Source of the DNA: Melioribacter roseus
GTDB lineage: Bacteria; Bacteroidota; Ignavibacteria; Ignavibacteriales; Melioribacteraceae
NCBI GenBank assembly: GCA_020724265.1
Contig: DYHH01000001.1
Span: forward strand, 130,674 to 194,673
Reading direction: 5' to 3'
DNA: 64,000 nucleotides
In this document: positions 16,887 to 25,331 of the stretch, piece by piece
Layout: every line of letters begins with the position of its first letter
Numbering within the stretch: the first letter of the stretch is position 1
Made by a program: the position numbers and the translations under genes
Notes under the pieces: model-generated
The model's input: only the letters and a program-made list of their open reading frames with translations
Told to the model about the DNA's origin: nothing
The model's database searches: none

Positions 16887-18888
16887 GATTTACTCCTAAT
16901 TCATTTTTGTATTTGTCATCTAAAATTTGCAAAGGCAATTTTATTGTGAAAACACTTCCGGAGCCTTCATTACTTTTAACAGAAATATCACCTTTGTGCA
17001 TTTTAATTATCCCGTAAGTAATTGCTAAACCCAAACCAGTACCCTTCCCCATTTTTTTTGTTGTAAAAAAGGGTGTGAAAAGTTTTTTCATATTATCTTG
17101 AGGTATACCGCATCCAGTATCAATAACATCAACAACAATTGAGTTTTCTTCATTTTTTATATTGATAGTTAAATTCTTTGTTTCCGATTCTTCTAAAGCT
17201 TCGCAACCGTTATTTATTACGTTTAAGAATACTTGTTTAATTTGCTCTTTATCTGCAGTAGTAATCTTAATTTCGGTTTGATCATTAACATTAATAATTA
17301 TGTCTTTGAATGCAGGATTAATTCTTATTGTTTTTACTACTTCATCTATAACCGAAGGAATGTTGACCGAAGTTACTTTTAATTTACCGTGTCGGGCAAA
17401 ATTCAAAAGGTTAGACACAATATTCTTACATCTATTTGCCTCTTCAATAATCATTGAGTAATCTTCTGCATTTGTAATCTCGCATTGTTTTGCTTCAATC
17501 TCTCGTTTAAGCATAGATGCATAAAGAATAATTGTACCAAGCGGATTATTTAATTCATGTGCAACACCGGCGGCAAGTTGCCCGATTGAAGCTAATTTTT
17601 CTGCACTTTGCAGTTGCTCTTGTGTATTCTTCAAATCTTTGTAAGCATTTTCCAATTTTTCAATCAAGTAAGGAAGACACATATCTTCTTCCGCTAAGTC
17701 TTTAGCAATTGCAACAGCATATTCTCTACAACTTGGATAACCACACGCACCGCAGTTTAACTCATCTTGTTTTTCATATTTATTAGTACGAGCTAATATT
17801 TCTCTTATTTTCTCTTCAGTAGGCATCGGTCTCCGCTGCGATCTTGCATGAAAATTTCTTCTCAAGTCAAGATTCCTACTGTTATATATTTCGCTTTTCC
17901 ACTCTTTCTTGTCTAAGTTGTGAATGTATTTCTCAATAAACTCAATTACTTTTTCTCGTCTCGAAAATAGATTTAGATTAGTATCTATTGCCGGACCATT
18001 TATACATCCTTCACAGAAGAGAATATCAATAAATTTTGATTTTATTTTATTCTCAGCAATGTCATTAATTATGTGTTGGACTTTTTCTTTACCGTCAACT
18101 ACAATTACATTTCTTTCCAACACATCAGATGAAATGTCGGCAGTTTTTAATAATCCGCCTGTTAACGGGAATGATTTACCTACATTAGCATAAGGTGGAT
18201 CATATTCCCCTTCTTCAAGTCCACCAATATTTATATTTAGCTCTTCAAAAATTTCCTTCAATTCAGTAAATGTTAGAACAGCATCAATAACACCCTCAAC
18301 TTCAGGGTCGATTATTTCACTTTTCTTTGCAACACATGGACCAATAAACACGACACTGCAATCATCGCCAAAATTATCTTTTAAGTATTTACCCATCGCA
18401 ATCATCGGAGAAACAATTTTAGCAAGGTTTGGCACTAAATCAACAAAATATTTTTCGATATAATTATTTATTGCCGGACATGGAGAAGTGATTATTGTCT
18501 TTCCATTTATTTTCTCAAATTCTTCACGATAAAGTCTTATAATTAAATCCGCACCAAATGCAGTTTCACACACATGTGTAAAACCTATTTTTCTTAAAGC
18601 TGTCGGCACACGACTATAATTATCCGGGAATGATGCCGCCAATGAAGGCGCAATTATTGCAATTGTTTTATGCGAAGGTATTAGATTAAATAGAACTTTT
18701 TCCTTATCACTTAAAATGCTTTTTGCTTTTTGAGAACATACTTTTACACAATGACCGCAGCTTATGCATCGCTCTTGAATTACAACGGCTTGACCACCTT
18801 CAACTCTTATAGCTGTTGCAGGGCATTCACGGACACAGGAATAACATCTTTTACACTTTTGCGCTATTGTAGATACTATTCCTAACAT
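16870..18888 (-). CDS. FeFe-hydrogenase-domain histidine kinase (putative H2/redox sensor, group C type)
   Basis: 672 aa. Two [4Fe-4S] motifs (Cys in residues 12-25 and 41-51), an FeFe hydrogenase domain (about 70-340) with reduced motifs 'SPCPAI', 'GPCVAKKSE' and 'FCEGCINGP', a further [4Fe-4S] motif 'CGACGYPSCREYA' (about 379), then a kinase: H-box 'GVAHELNNPLGTI' (His near 444), 'NVINNGCEAL', 'DTGCGIP', 'GTGLGLAITYGI'. No membrane segment. This order matches the histidine-kinase-linked group C FeFe hydrogenases proposed to sense H2. Its place between two catalytic hydrogenases supports that role. Biochemical proof for this family is limited. Confidence 0.9.
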   Translation of the reverse strand: MLGIVSTIAQKCKRCYSCVRECPATAIRVEGGQAVVIQERCISCGHCVKVCSQKAKSILSDKEKVLFNLIPSHKTIAIIAPSLAASFPDNYSRVPTALRKIGFTHVCETAFGADLIIRLYREEFEKINGKTIITSPCPAINNYIEKYFVDLVPNLAKIVSPMIAMGKYLKDNFGDDCSVVFIGPCVAKKSEIIDPEVEGVIDAVLTFTELKEIFEELNINIGGLEEGEYDPPYANVGKSFPLTGGLLKTADISSDVLERNVIVVDGKEKVQHIINDIAENKIKSKFIDILFCEGCINGPAIDTNLNLFSRREKVIEFIEKYIHNLDKKEWKSEIYNSRNLDLRRNFHARSQRRPMPTEEKIREILARTNKYEKQDELNCGACGYPSCREYAVAIAKDLAEEDMCLPYLIEKLENAYKDLKNTQEQLQSAEKLASIGQLAAGVAHELNNPLGTIILYASMLKREIEAKQCEITNAEDYSMIIEEANRCKNIVSNLLNFARHGKLKVTSVNIPSVIDEVVKTIRINPAFKDIIINVNDQTEIKITTADKEQIKQVFLNVINNGCEALEESETKNLTINIKNEENSIVVDVIDTGCGIPQDNMKKLFTPFFTTKKMGKGTGLGLAITYGIIKMHKGDISVKSNEGSGSVFTIKLPLQILDDKYKNELGVNHAAFR

Positions 18889-18895
18889 ATTTATT

Positions 18896-20629
18896 TTACT
18901 TTCGTTTTAGTATACTTTTTCTATCTATGTAATTAGTATGTAATATTTCATGTGCAATATGACTATTAGGTTCTTCTAAAAATTCGTTATATAATTTTTG
19001 AACCGATTCGTTTTCGTATGATCTTCTGGTTTTAGCATTTGCATCAATTTCATAAAGGGCTTGGACTCGTTTTCTAATTTTTTCAGGTTTTGCATGAATC
19101 GGTTGACCGCCTCCGTTTATGCAGCCTCCGGGACAAGCCATTACTTCAATAAAGTGATATTTGGAATCACCGTTTTCTATCTCATCCAATATTTTGCCGA
19201 CATTTCCTATTCCATTCACAACTGCTGCGTTTAAGGTGATATCATCATTTATTTTTATGCTTTTTGATTTAACCTTATTTTCAGTACGAAAATCTTCTAA
19301 TTCAAGTTTATCCAAATGATTACCTGCTATTTTGAAATATGCAGTTCTTATTGCTGCTTCCATAACGCCGCCTGAAGTCCCGAATATAGCAGCTGCACCG
19401 GTAGATTCTCCTAACGGATTATCAAATTCATCTTCAGGTAAATCAACAAAATCAATTCCAGTCATTTTAAATATTCTTACAAGTTCTCTTGTAGTAAGAA
19501 CTGCGTCAACATCTTGCAAATGTTCTTGATTAAGTTCCGGTCTCTCTGCTTCAAATTTTTTCACCGTGCAAGGCATAATTGAAACAACGAAAATATCTTC
19601 GGGATTGAGACCCATCTTTTTAGCATAATATGTTTTTAACACTGCCCCTTCCATTTCATGTGGTGATTTACAAGTAGAGACATGAGGTAAAAGATTCGGT
19701 CTATTTTGTTCTATATATTTAACCCAACCGGGGCAGCAGCTTGTAAACATTGGGAGTTTACCACCGTTGTTAATTCTACTTATTAATTCAGTTGCTTCTT
19801 CCATAATTGTTAAATCAGCGGCAAAGTTTGTATCAAATACTTTTTTAAAACCTAATCTTCTTAGTGCTGTTATTAATTTACCTGTTACATTTTTTCCAAG
19901 TGGCAGATTATATTCTTCACCGAGACTTGCTCTAACAGCAGGTGCAATTTGAACAATCGGAAACTTTGATTTATCGTTCGTTGCTGCTGCAACTGCTTTA
20001 ATATGGCTTTTTTCTCGTAAAGCCGCTGTTGGGCAAACCAATATACATTGTCCGCAAAGAATACAATCACTTACATTCAAACCTTTGTTATAGGGTGTTG
20101 TTACATTACTTTTAAACCCACGGTTGGTAAAATCAATTGCACCGACTTTCTGAATTTCGTTACAAACACGAACGCAGCGACCACAAAGAATACATTTAGC
20201 CGGGTCTCTTTCCATTGATGCACTGGAAATATCGATTGCGTGATCTTTCTTTTCTCCAACGAATCTATGTTCACGAATACTATAAGTTTCGGATAAATCT
20301 TGCAACTCGCAATTTTTGTTTCTAACACAAATCAAGCAATCCTGAGGATGATTTTCTACCAGCAATTCAACTATAGTTTTGCGAGATATTCTAACTCTTG
20401 CAGAGTTTGTTAGAACATTCATTCCTTCGGATACCGGGTATGCACAACTCGGAATCAAACCTCTCATACCATCTACTTCAACCACACAAATTCTGCAAGC
20501 ACCTGTTGGGAATAAATCTTTCATATGGCATAATGTAGGAATGCTTATTCCGACGGATTTAGCCGCATCCAGAATTGTCATTCCCTCTTCAGCTTTTACT
20601 TTTATGTTATTTATAGTTAATTCAACCAT
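18896..20629 (-). CDS. hydA: FeFe hydrogenase catalytic subunit (HydA/HndD type), canonical motifs
   Basis: 577 aa. [2Fe-2S] ('TLCHMKDLFPTGACRIC'), His-Cys [4Fe-4S] ('HPQDCLICVRNKNC'), two [4Fe-4S] ('CILCGRCVRVC', 'CILCGQCILVC') and the H-cluster domain with canonical L1 TSCCPGW, L2 MPCTVKKFE and L3 VMACPGGCINGGGQP. The ATG at 20629 was chosen: AAAGGT is 6 nt upstream, while the TTG at 20644 would put that site inside the gene. With the next two genes upstream it forms a complete HydABC/HndACD-type trimer. Confidence 0.93.
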   Translation of the reverse strand: MVELTINNIKVKAEEGMTILDAAKSVGISIPTLCHMKDLFPTGACRICVVEVDGMRGLIPSCAYPVSEGMNVLTNSARVRISRKTIVELLVENHPQDCLICVRNKNCELQDLSETYSIREHRFVGEKKDHAIDISSASMERDPAKCILCGRCVRVCNEIQKVGAIDFTNRGFKSNVTTPYNKGLNVSDCILCGQCILVCPTAALREKSHIKAVAAATNDKSKFPIVQIAPAVRASLGEEYNLPLGKNVTGKLITALRRLGFKKVFDTNFAADLTIMEEATELISRINNGGKLPMFTSCCPGWVKYIEQNRPNLLPHVSTCKSPHEMEGAVLKTYYAKKMGLNPEDIFVVSIMPCTVKKFEAERPELNQEHLQDVDAVLTTRELVRIFKMTGIDFVDLPEDEFDNPLGESTGAAAIFGTSGGVMEAAIRTAYFKIAGNHLDKLELEDFRTENKVKSKSIKINDDITLNAAVVNGIGNVGKILDEIENGDSKYHFIEVMACPGGCINGGGQPIHAKPEKIRKRVQALYEIDANAKTRRSYENESVQKLYNEFLEEPNSHIAHEILHTNYIDRKSILKRK

Positions 20630-20650
20630 TGTATTACCTTTCAATTAAAA

Positions 20651-22630
20651 TTAGTTGACGATAATCGCATCAAACCTGCAAGTTTCCAGACACATTCCAC
20701 ACTTAATGCATTTCGATTCAACAATATGATGAGGATGTTTTTTCTCACCTAAAATTGCTTCACTCGGACATTTGCGAGCGCATAAACCACAACCGTTGCA
20801 AATCGAGGTATCGATAGTGTATGTTAATAATTCTTTACAGACTCCAGCCTCACATCTTCTTTCGTAAAGATGAGTTTCATATTCATCTCTAAAATATTGA
20901 AGACCGGATAGAACAGGGTTAGGAGCACTTTGTCCCAATCCGCATAATGATGTATCTTTTATAACAGCTGCTAATCTTTGAAGGTGAATAATTCCCTTAA
21001 ATCTTTGCAACTGAGCTAATTTGTTTCCGTTTCCATTATATGCTGAAGGGATGCGCTCAATAATTTCGAGCATTCTTTTTGTACCTTCTCGGCATGGTAC
21101 ACACTTTCCGCAAGATTCTTCTTGAATAAAACTTAAAAAGTATTTCGCTACATCTACCATACATGTATCTTCATCCATTACAACAAAACCACCCGAACCC
21201 ATCATAGCTCCAACCATTTTCAAAGATTCGTAATCAACCGGTGTATCTAAAACTTGTTCAGGTAAACAGCCACCGGAAGGACCTCCGATTTGAATAGCTT
21301 TGAATCTTTTACTATCCGGTATACCACCACCGATATCAAAAACAACATCGCGTAAAGTTGTACCCATCGGTACTTCAACCAAACCGCTTAGTTCAATTTT
21401 TCCGCTTAGCGCAAAGACTTTGGTACCTTTTGAAGATTCGGTACCGATTTTTGAAAACCAATTTGCACCTTGTGTAATTATTGCTGTAACATTTGCGAAA
21501 GTTTCAACATTGTTTATAATAGTTGGTTTTCCCCATAGACCATAATCCGATGGATAAGGGGGACGAGGTCTCGGCATACCTCTTTTACCTTCTATTGAAG
21601 CAATAAGAGCTGTTTCTTCTCCGCATACAAAAGCACCTGCACCTTTTTTAATTTTTATTTCAAGATCAAATCCTGATGCTAATATATTTTTCCCAAGTAA
21701 TCCATATTCTTTACATCTGTCAATGGTGTTTTGCAATCTCTTAATAGCAAGCGGATATTCTGCACGGCAATAAACGTATGCAATACTTGCACCAATTGCG
21801 TATGCACCAATTATCATTCCTTCAATTAATCTAAAGGGATCACTTTCAAGAATTGAACGATCCATAAATGCACCAGGATCTCCTTCATCAGCATTACAAA
21901 TCAAATATTTTTGATCTGATTTTTGATTGTGAGCCATTTCCCATTTTTTCCCGGTTGGGAATCCACCTCCGCCTCTTCCTCTTAATCCACTCGCAAGAAT
22001 TTCATTTACTACATCTTTCGGTGTCATTAATCGTAGAGTTTTATCCAATGCTTTGAAACCTCCGTTTGCAATATATTCATCAATTGATTCGGGGTTAATC
22101 AAGCCGCAGTTTTCAAGAACTACTCTTTTTTGTTTTTTGAAGAAAGGAATATCAATAATTCTTTTGACTCCGGAATCTCCGTGTCCATGAGTTCCGAGCA
22201 ATTTATCTTTGTAAACATCTTTCCGGACAATTGTAGCTTGGATAAGATTTGGAACATCTTTAGGAGTTACTTCACAATATGATATTCTTTCACCTTCGGG
22301 TAATTTAATATCAACAATAACTTCTTTAGCGCAATATCCGATGCATCCGGTTGGAACTATAACAGCATTCAATCCTTTAGCGGCTAATTCTTCTTCAATT
22401 GCTTTTTTTACTTTATCGGCACCGGAAGCAAGCCCGCATGTACCCATCCCGATAAAGATGATCGGCAAATCGTGAATTTCGTATCTCAATCTCCGATTAT
22501 AATCTAAAATATTTTCTCTTTGAGATGGGCTTAAAGATTCATCCGTGCAATGAGTAATAAACTCACTAATAGGTTTCTCTGGAGAATGATAACTTTGATT
22601 AAATTTTATTTCTAAGAATGATTTCATCAT
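20651..22630 (-). CDS. hydB: NuoF/HydB-like flavoprotein subunit, long form
   Basis: 659 aa. N-terminal thioredoxin-like [2Fe-2S] domain ('GMGTCGLASGA' ... 'PTGCIGYC'), FMN/NADH core ('RGRGGGGFPTGKKW', 'CNADEGDPGAFMDR', 'GAFVCGEETALIASIEG', 'ESCGKCVPCREG', 'CGLGQ') and a C-terminal pair of [4Fe-4S] motifs ('CNGCGLCARKC', 'CIKCGMCLETC'). This is the domain set of the beta subunit in electron-bifurcating HydABC enzymes, which couple ferredoxin and NAD(H) to H2. Bifurcation is inferred from architecture. Overlaps the preceding gene by 4 nt. Confidence 0.92.
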   Translation of the reverse strand: MMKSFLEIKFNQSYHSPEKPISEFITHCTDESLSPSQRENILDYNRRLRYEIHDLPIIFIGMGTCGLASGADKVKKAIEEELAAKGLNAVIVPTGCIGYCAKEVIVDIKLPEGERISYCEVTPKDVPNLIQATIVRKDVYKDKLLGTHGHGDSGVKRIIDIPFFKKQKRVVLENCGLINPESIDEYIANGGFKALDKTLRLMTPKDVVNEILASGLRGRGGGGFPTGKKWEMAHNQKSDQKYLICNADEGDPGAFMDRSILESDPFRLIEGMIIGAYAIGASIAYVYCRAEYPLAIKRLQNTIDRCKEYGLLGKNILASGFDLEIKIKKGAGAFVCGEETALIASIEGKRGMPRPRPPYPSDYGLWGKPTIINNVETFANVTAIITQGANWFSKIGTESSKGTKVFALSGKIELSGLVEVPMGTTLRDVVFDIGGGIPDSKRFKAIQIGGPSGGCLPEQVLDTPVDYESLKMVGAMMGSGGFVVMDEDTCMVDVAKYFLSFIQEESCGKCVPCREGTKRMLEIIERIPSAYNGNGNKLAQLQRFKGIIHLQRLAAVIKDTSLCGLGQSAPNPVLSGLQYFRDEYETHLYERRCEAGVCKELLTYTIDTSICNGCGLCARKCPSEAILGEKKHPHHIVESKCIKCGMCLETCRFDAIIVN

Positions 22631-23115
22631 ACACTCGCTGATTCAAGATTTGATATTTCTTTTTTAGCTTCTGTTTTATACTTCTTAATTATTTTAGGAA
22701 TTTCTTTAACTGAAATACGTCCGTAGTATTCTTCATTGATGTTAATTACAGGTGCAATACTGCAAGCACCAATACATGCAACGGTTTCTAATGTAAATAG
22801 TTTATCCCGTGTTGTACCTCCTGCTACAATATTTAACTCTGATTCCAAAGCTGTTAAAATATTTGCAGAATTTTTTACATGACATGCAGTTCCCCTACAA
22901 ACGCGAATTACGTTTTTACCAAGCGGGGTTAATCTAAATTGGTTATAGAAAGTCGCTACACCATAAACACTGCTGACAGGCATGCATAGGAAAGACGCAA
23001 CATCTTGTAATGCTTCTTCAGGTAAATAACCATATTCATCTTGAATTTGCTGCAATATAGCTATGAGGTTGCTTCTGTCATTTGCCGGATAGTGTTTGAA
23101 TATATCTTTGTGCAT
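22627..23115 (-). CDS. hydC: NuoE/HydC-like [2Fe-2S] subunit, first gene of operon
   Basis: 162 aa. 'LIAILQQIQDEYGYLPEEAL' and 'PVSSVYGVATFYNQF' precede the [2Fe-2S] ligands C-x4-C ('CRGTAC') and C-x3-C ('CIGAC'). The ATG at 23115 has GGGGA 5 nt upstream; the TTG at 23127 is an in-frame alternative. It is the promoter-proximal gene of the ten-gene operon running to 10961, in which no gap exceeds 22 bp. Confidence 0.92.
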   Translation of the reverse strand: MHKDIFKHYPANDRSNLIAILQQIQDEYGYLPEEALQDVASFLCMPVSSVYGVATFYNQFRLTPLGKNVIRVCRGTACHVKNSANILTALESELNIVAGGTTRDKLFTLETVACIGACSIAPVININEEYYGRISVKEIPKIIKKYKTEAKKEISNLESASV

Positions 23116-23144
23116 CTTAATCCCCAATCGTTTACACTAAATTG

Positions 23145-23159
23145 GCAATAAATGTGCCA
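23145..23159 (-). promoter_or_regulatory. Sigma-54 (-24/-12) promoter of the hydrogenase operon
   Basis: Minus strand TGGCAC-ATTTA-TTGC: the GG and GC are exactly 10 nt apart, as the sigma-54 consensus requires. The predicted start near 23133 leaves room for the GGGGA ribosome binding site at about 23121-23125 and the ATG at 23115. The geometry therefore supports the call independently. Confidence 0.75.
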
Positions 23160-23254
23160 TTTTCAACAGAATTCAAAACAAGTTAAATAGAGATATATTT
23201 CGCAATAAAAATTTATTTTAGATTAAATTCCTTTCCTATCTTTAGGAATAATTA

Positions 23255-23268
23255 GAGAAATATTTCTC
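23255..23268. promoter_or_regulatory. 14-bp perfect palindrome upstream of the hydrogenase operon
   Basis: GAGAAATATTTCTC. It lies about 120 bp upstream of the predicted sigma-54 start, the usual range for an enhancer-binding activator, and about 95 bp upstream of the divergent CDF gene. Either gene could be its target. Confidence 0.4.
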
Positions 23269-23363
23269 AAATAATCGAATATATTGAGTTTTTGATGCAG
23301 AAATATAATTTTTATTTTATAGAGGAGATTTTGCGTATCTTTGCAAAAAAGGATTAAATTCTT

Positions 23364-24377
23364 TTGTTTTTTTCTATGACTGAGAACGAAAATATTAAAT
23401 TGAAGAAAAAAGCGGCTATCATCTCTCTTTTAGTCGGAGTTGGAATGTTTGCCGCAAAAATTACTGCATATCTAATAACCGGTTCAAATGCTATTTTTTC
23501 TGATGCCGCTGAATCTGTTGTTCATGTTATGGCTACTACCATGGCTCTTTATAGCATCATTCTTAGTTCACGACCACCGGATAAATCTCATCTTTACGGG
23601 CATGGAAATATCGAATATTTTTCTGCGGGCATTGAAGGATTACTGATCGTAATTGCAGCACTTACAATTATATATACATCGGTTGAAGATATAATTATTG
23701 GTGCAATACCGGAAAAATTAGGAACAGGTACTATGATTATTGCAGCAGCCGGTATTATTAATCTGTTCTTAGGTTTTTATTTAATCAATAAAGGTAAGCA
23801 AACTCATTCATTAGCATTAGTAGCCGACGGAAAACATGTTTTAACCGATTCCTACACAAGTATTGGAGTTATAGTTGGATTAGTACTAGTAATGTTGACT
23901 GATTTTTATTTACTCGATCCAATTTTTGCAATTGGTGTTGCATTGAATATTTTATACACAGGTTACAAACTAATGAGAGAATCTGTTGGTGGATTAATGA
24001 ACGAGACAGACAAAGATTCACTAAAAACTCTTGTTGATAAGTTAGCAGTTATGAAAAAAGATTATTGGATTGACATGCACCATTTAAGATTTTGGAAATC
24101 AGCAGAAAAAATATTTGTTGATTTTCATCTAACACTTCCCTACTACTTTAATATCAAGAAATCTCATGTTGAGGAAGAAGAAATTGTTGAAGATCTTAAT
24201 AAAGTTTTTTATGAAGCACAGGTAAGAATTCATTTGGATTACTGTTATCCGGAGTTATGTAAGTATTGTAATTATTTACCTTGTGAAGTTCGTGAAGAAG
24301 AAAAAACTGTTTCTTTTGAATGGAATACAGAAAAGTTAATTGGTGATCCGATTGAAGAGAAAACACATGATACTTAG
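23364..24377 (+). CDS. Cation diffusion facilitator (CDF) transporter
   Basis: 337 aa, six membrane helices in the first ~215 residues and a cytoplasmic C-terminal domain. Metal-site residues are in helix II ('NAIFSDAAESVVHV') and helix V ('ADGKHVLTDSYTS'): Asp plus His/Asp. The C-terminus ends with a Cys/His-rich segment ('HLDYCYPELCKYCNYLPC'), unusual for the family and possibly an extra metal site. The TTG at 23364 has AGGA about 10 nt upstream and the ATG at 23376 does not, so TTG is kept as start. Probably exports Zn2+, Fe2+ or similar ions. Confidence 0.85.
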   Translation: MFFSMTENENIKLKKKAAIISLLVGVGMFAAKITAYLITGSNAIFSDAAESVVHVMATTMALYSIILSSRPPDKSHLYGHGNIEYFSAGIEGLLIVIAALTIIYTSVEDIIIGAIPEKLGTGTMIIAAAGIINLFLGFYLINKGKQTHSLALVADGKHVLTDSYTSIGVIVGLVLVMLTDFYLLDPIFAIGVALNILYTGYKLMRESVGGLMNETDKDSLKTLVDKLAVMKKDYWIDMHHLRFWKSAEKIFVDFHLTLPYYFNIKKSHVEEEEIVEDLNKVFYEAQVRIHLDYCYPELCKYCNYLPCEVREEEKTVSFEWNTEKLIGDPIEEKTHDT

Positions 24378-24378
24378 T

Positions 24379-24864
24379 TTAGAACAAACCAAGCTGCATT
24401 TCTTTATTTGAAAGCTTTAATTCATGTTGTATAAGCCAGTCTTTTTTATCAATTCCACCGGCATAACCGGTTAATTTACCATTTGCTCCCACAACTCTAT
24501 GACAAGGTATTATAATAGGTATTGGGTTATGCGAATTTGCATTTCCAACTGCTCTCCCTGCTCCCGGATCACCTACCTCATCAGCAATTTCTTGATAAGT
24601 TTTTGTAGAACCAAACGGTATTTTCAAAACTTCTTTCCATACATTTTTCTGAAAATCTGTACCGGAAGGATTCAATTTGAGATCGAATAAGAATAATTTT
24701 CCACTAAAATATTTGTTCAATTGATCAATACATTTTCTTAAGTAAAACGAGTTATTTTCTTCTGTTTCAATATATTGATCAATAAAATGAATGTATATTA
24801 TTGCATTATTCTCTTCAGCAATTTCTAAATAACCAACCGGTGATTTCAGTATTGCCCTATTCAT
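24379..24864 (-). CDS. ogt: Methylated-DNA-protein-cysteine methyltransferase
   Basis: 161 aa. The active-site motif 'IPCHRVVGANGKLTGYAGG' is intact, with helix-turn-helix 'TYQEIADEVGDPGAGRAVG' before it. The protein removes O6-alkyl groups from guanine in a suicide reaction. The ATG at 24864 is preferred over a GTG three codons earlier. Its 5' end overlaps the YjbQ-like gene, so the two are co-transcribed. Its stop is one base from that of the convergent CDF gene. Confidence 0.9.
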   Translation of the reverse strand: MNRAILKSPVGYLEIAEENNAIIYIHFIDQYIETEENNSFYLRKCIDQLNKYFSGKLFLFDLKLNPSGTDFQKNVWKEVLKIPFGSTKTYQEIADEVGDPGAGRAVGNANSHNPIPIIIPCHRVVGANGKLTGYAGGIDKKDWLIQHELKLSNKEMQLGLF

Positions 24865-25285
24865 AGGTTTCACCCGAGATAGTTACAACAATTTTGCGCG
24901 ATCCGCCTTGATTCCTATGTTCGCATAGATATATTCCTTGCCAGGTCCCCAAGTTTAGTTGTCCTTCTTTAATAGGGATATTCAAAGATGCTCCCAAAAT
25001 TGACGATTTTATATGTGCCGGCATATCGTCAGAACCTTCAAATCTGTGTTCATAATATGAAGCATTTTCAGGTACATATTTGTTAAAATGAGTTTCTAGG
25101 TCCCTTCTCACATCGGGAGATGCATTTTCATTAATTGATAAAGACGCAGATGTATGCTTAATAAAAATATTTGCTATCCCAACTTTAAAATTTTTTAATT
25201 GACTAATCCCGAGGATAATTTCGTCGGTAATTAAATGGAATCCACGCGGGCGGGGTTTTAATAGTAATTCTTTTTGAAACCACAT
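24857..25285 (-). CDS. YjbQ-family protein (secondary thiamine-phosphate synthase-like)
   Basis: 142 aa, full length for UPF0047. Conserved motifs: 'GIANIFIKHTSASLSINENASPDVRRDLE', 'DDMPAHIKSSILGASLNIPI', and 'LNLGTWQGIYLCEHRNQGGSRKIVVTI'. Family members show weak thiamine phosphate synthase activity when overexpressed; the natural role is unsettled. Confidence 0.88.
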   Translation of the reverse strand: MWFQKELLLKPRPRGFHLITDEIILGISQLKNFKVGIANIFIKHTSASLSINENASPDVRRDLETHFNKYVPENASYYEHRFEGSDDMPAHIKSSILGASLNIPIKEGQLNLGTWQGIYLCEHRNQGGSRKIVVTISGETYE

Positions 25286-25331
25286 TACGATTTATTATTT
25301 ACAATTGAATATTGACTATTATTTCTTCTAA

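Noticed and set aside
23141-23160. Rex-type operator at the hydrogenase promoter
   Set aside because: TTGGCA...TGCCA is partly palindromic but does not match TTGTGA-N4-TTCACAA; the sigma-54 reading explains it fully.
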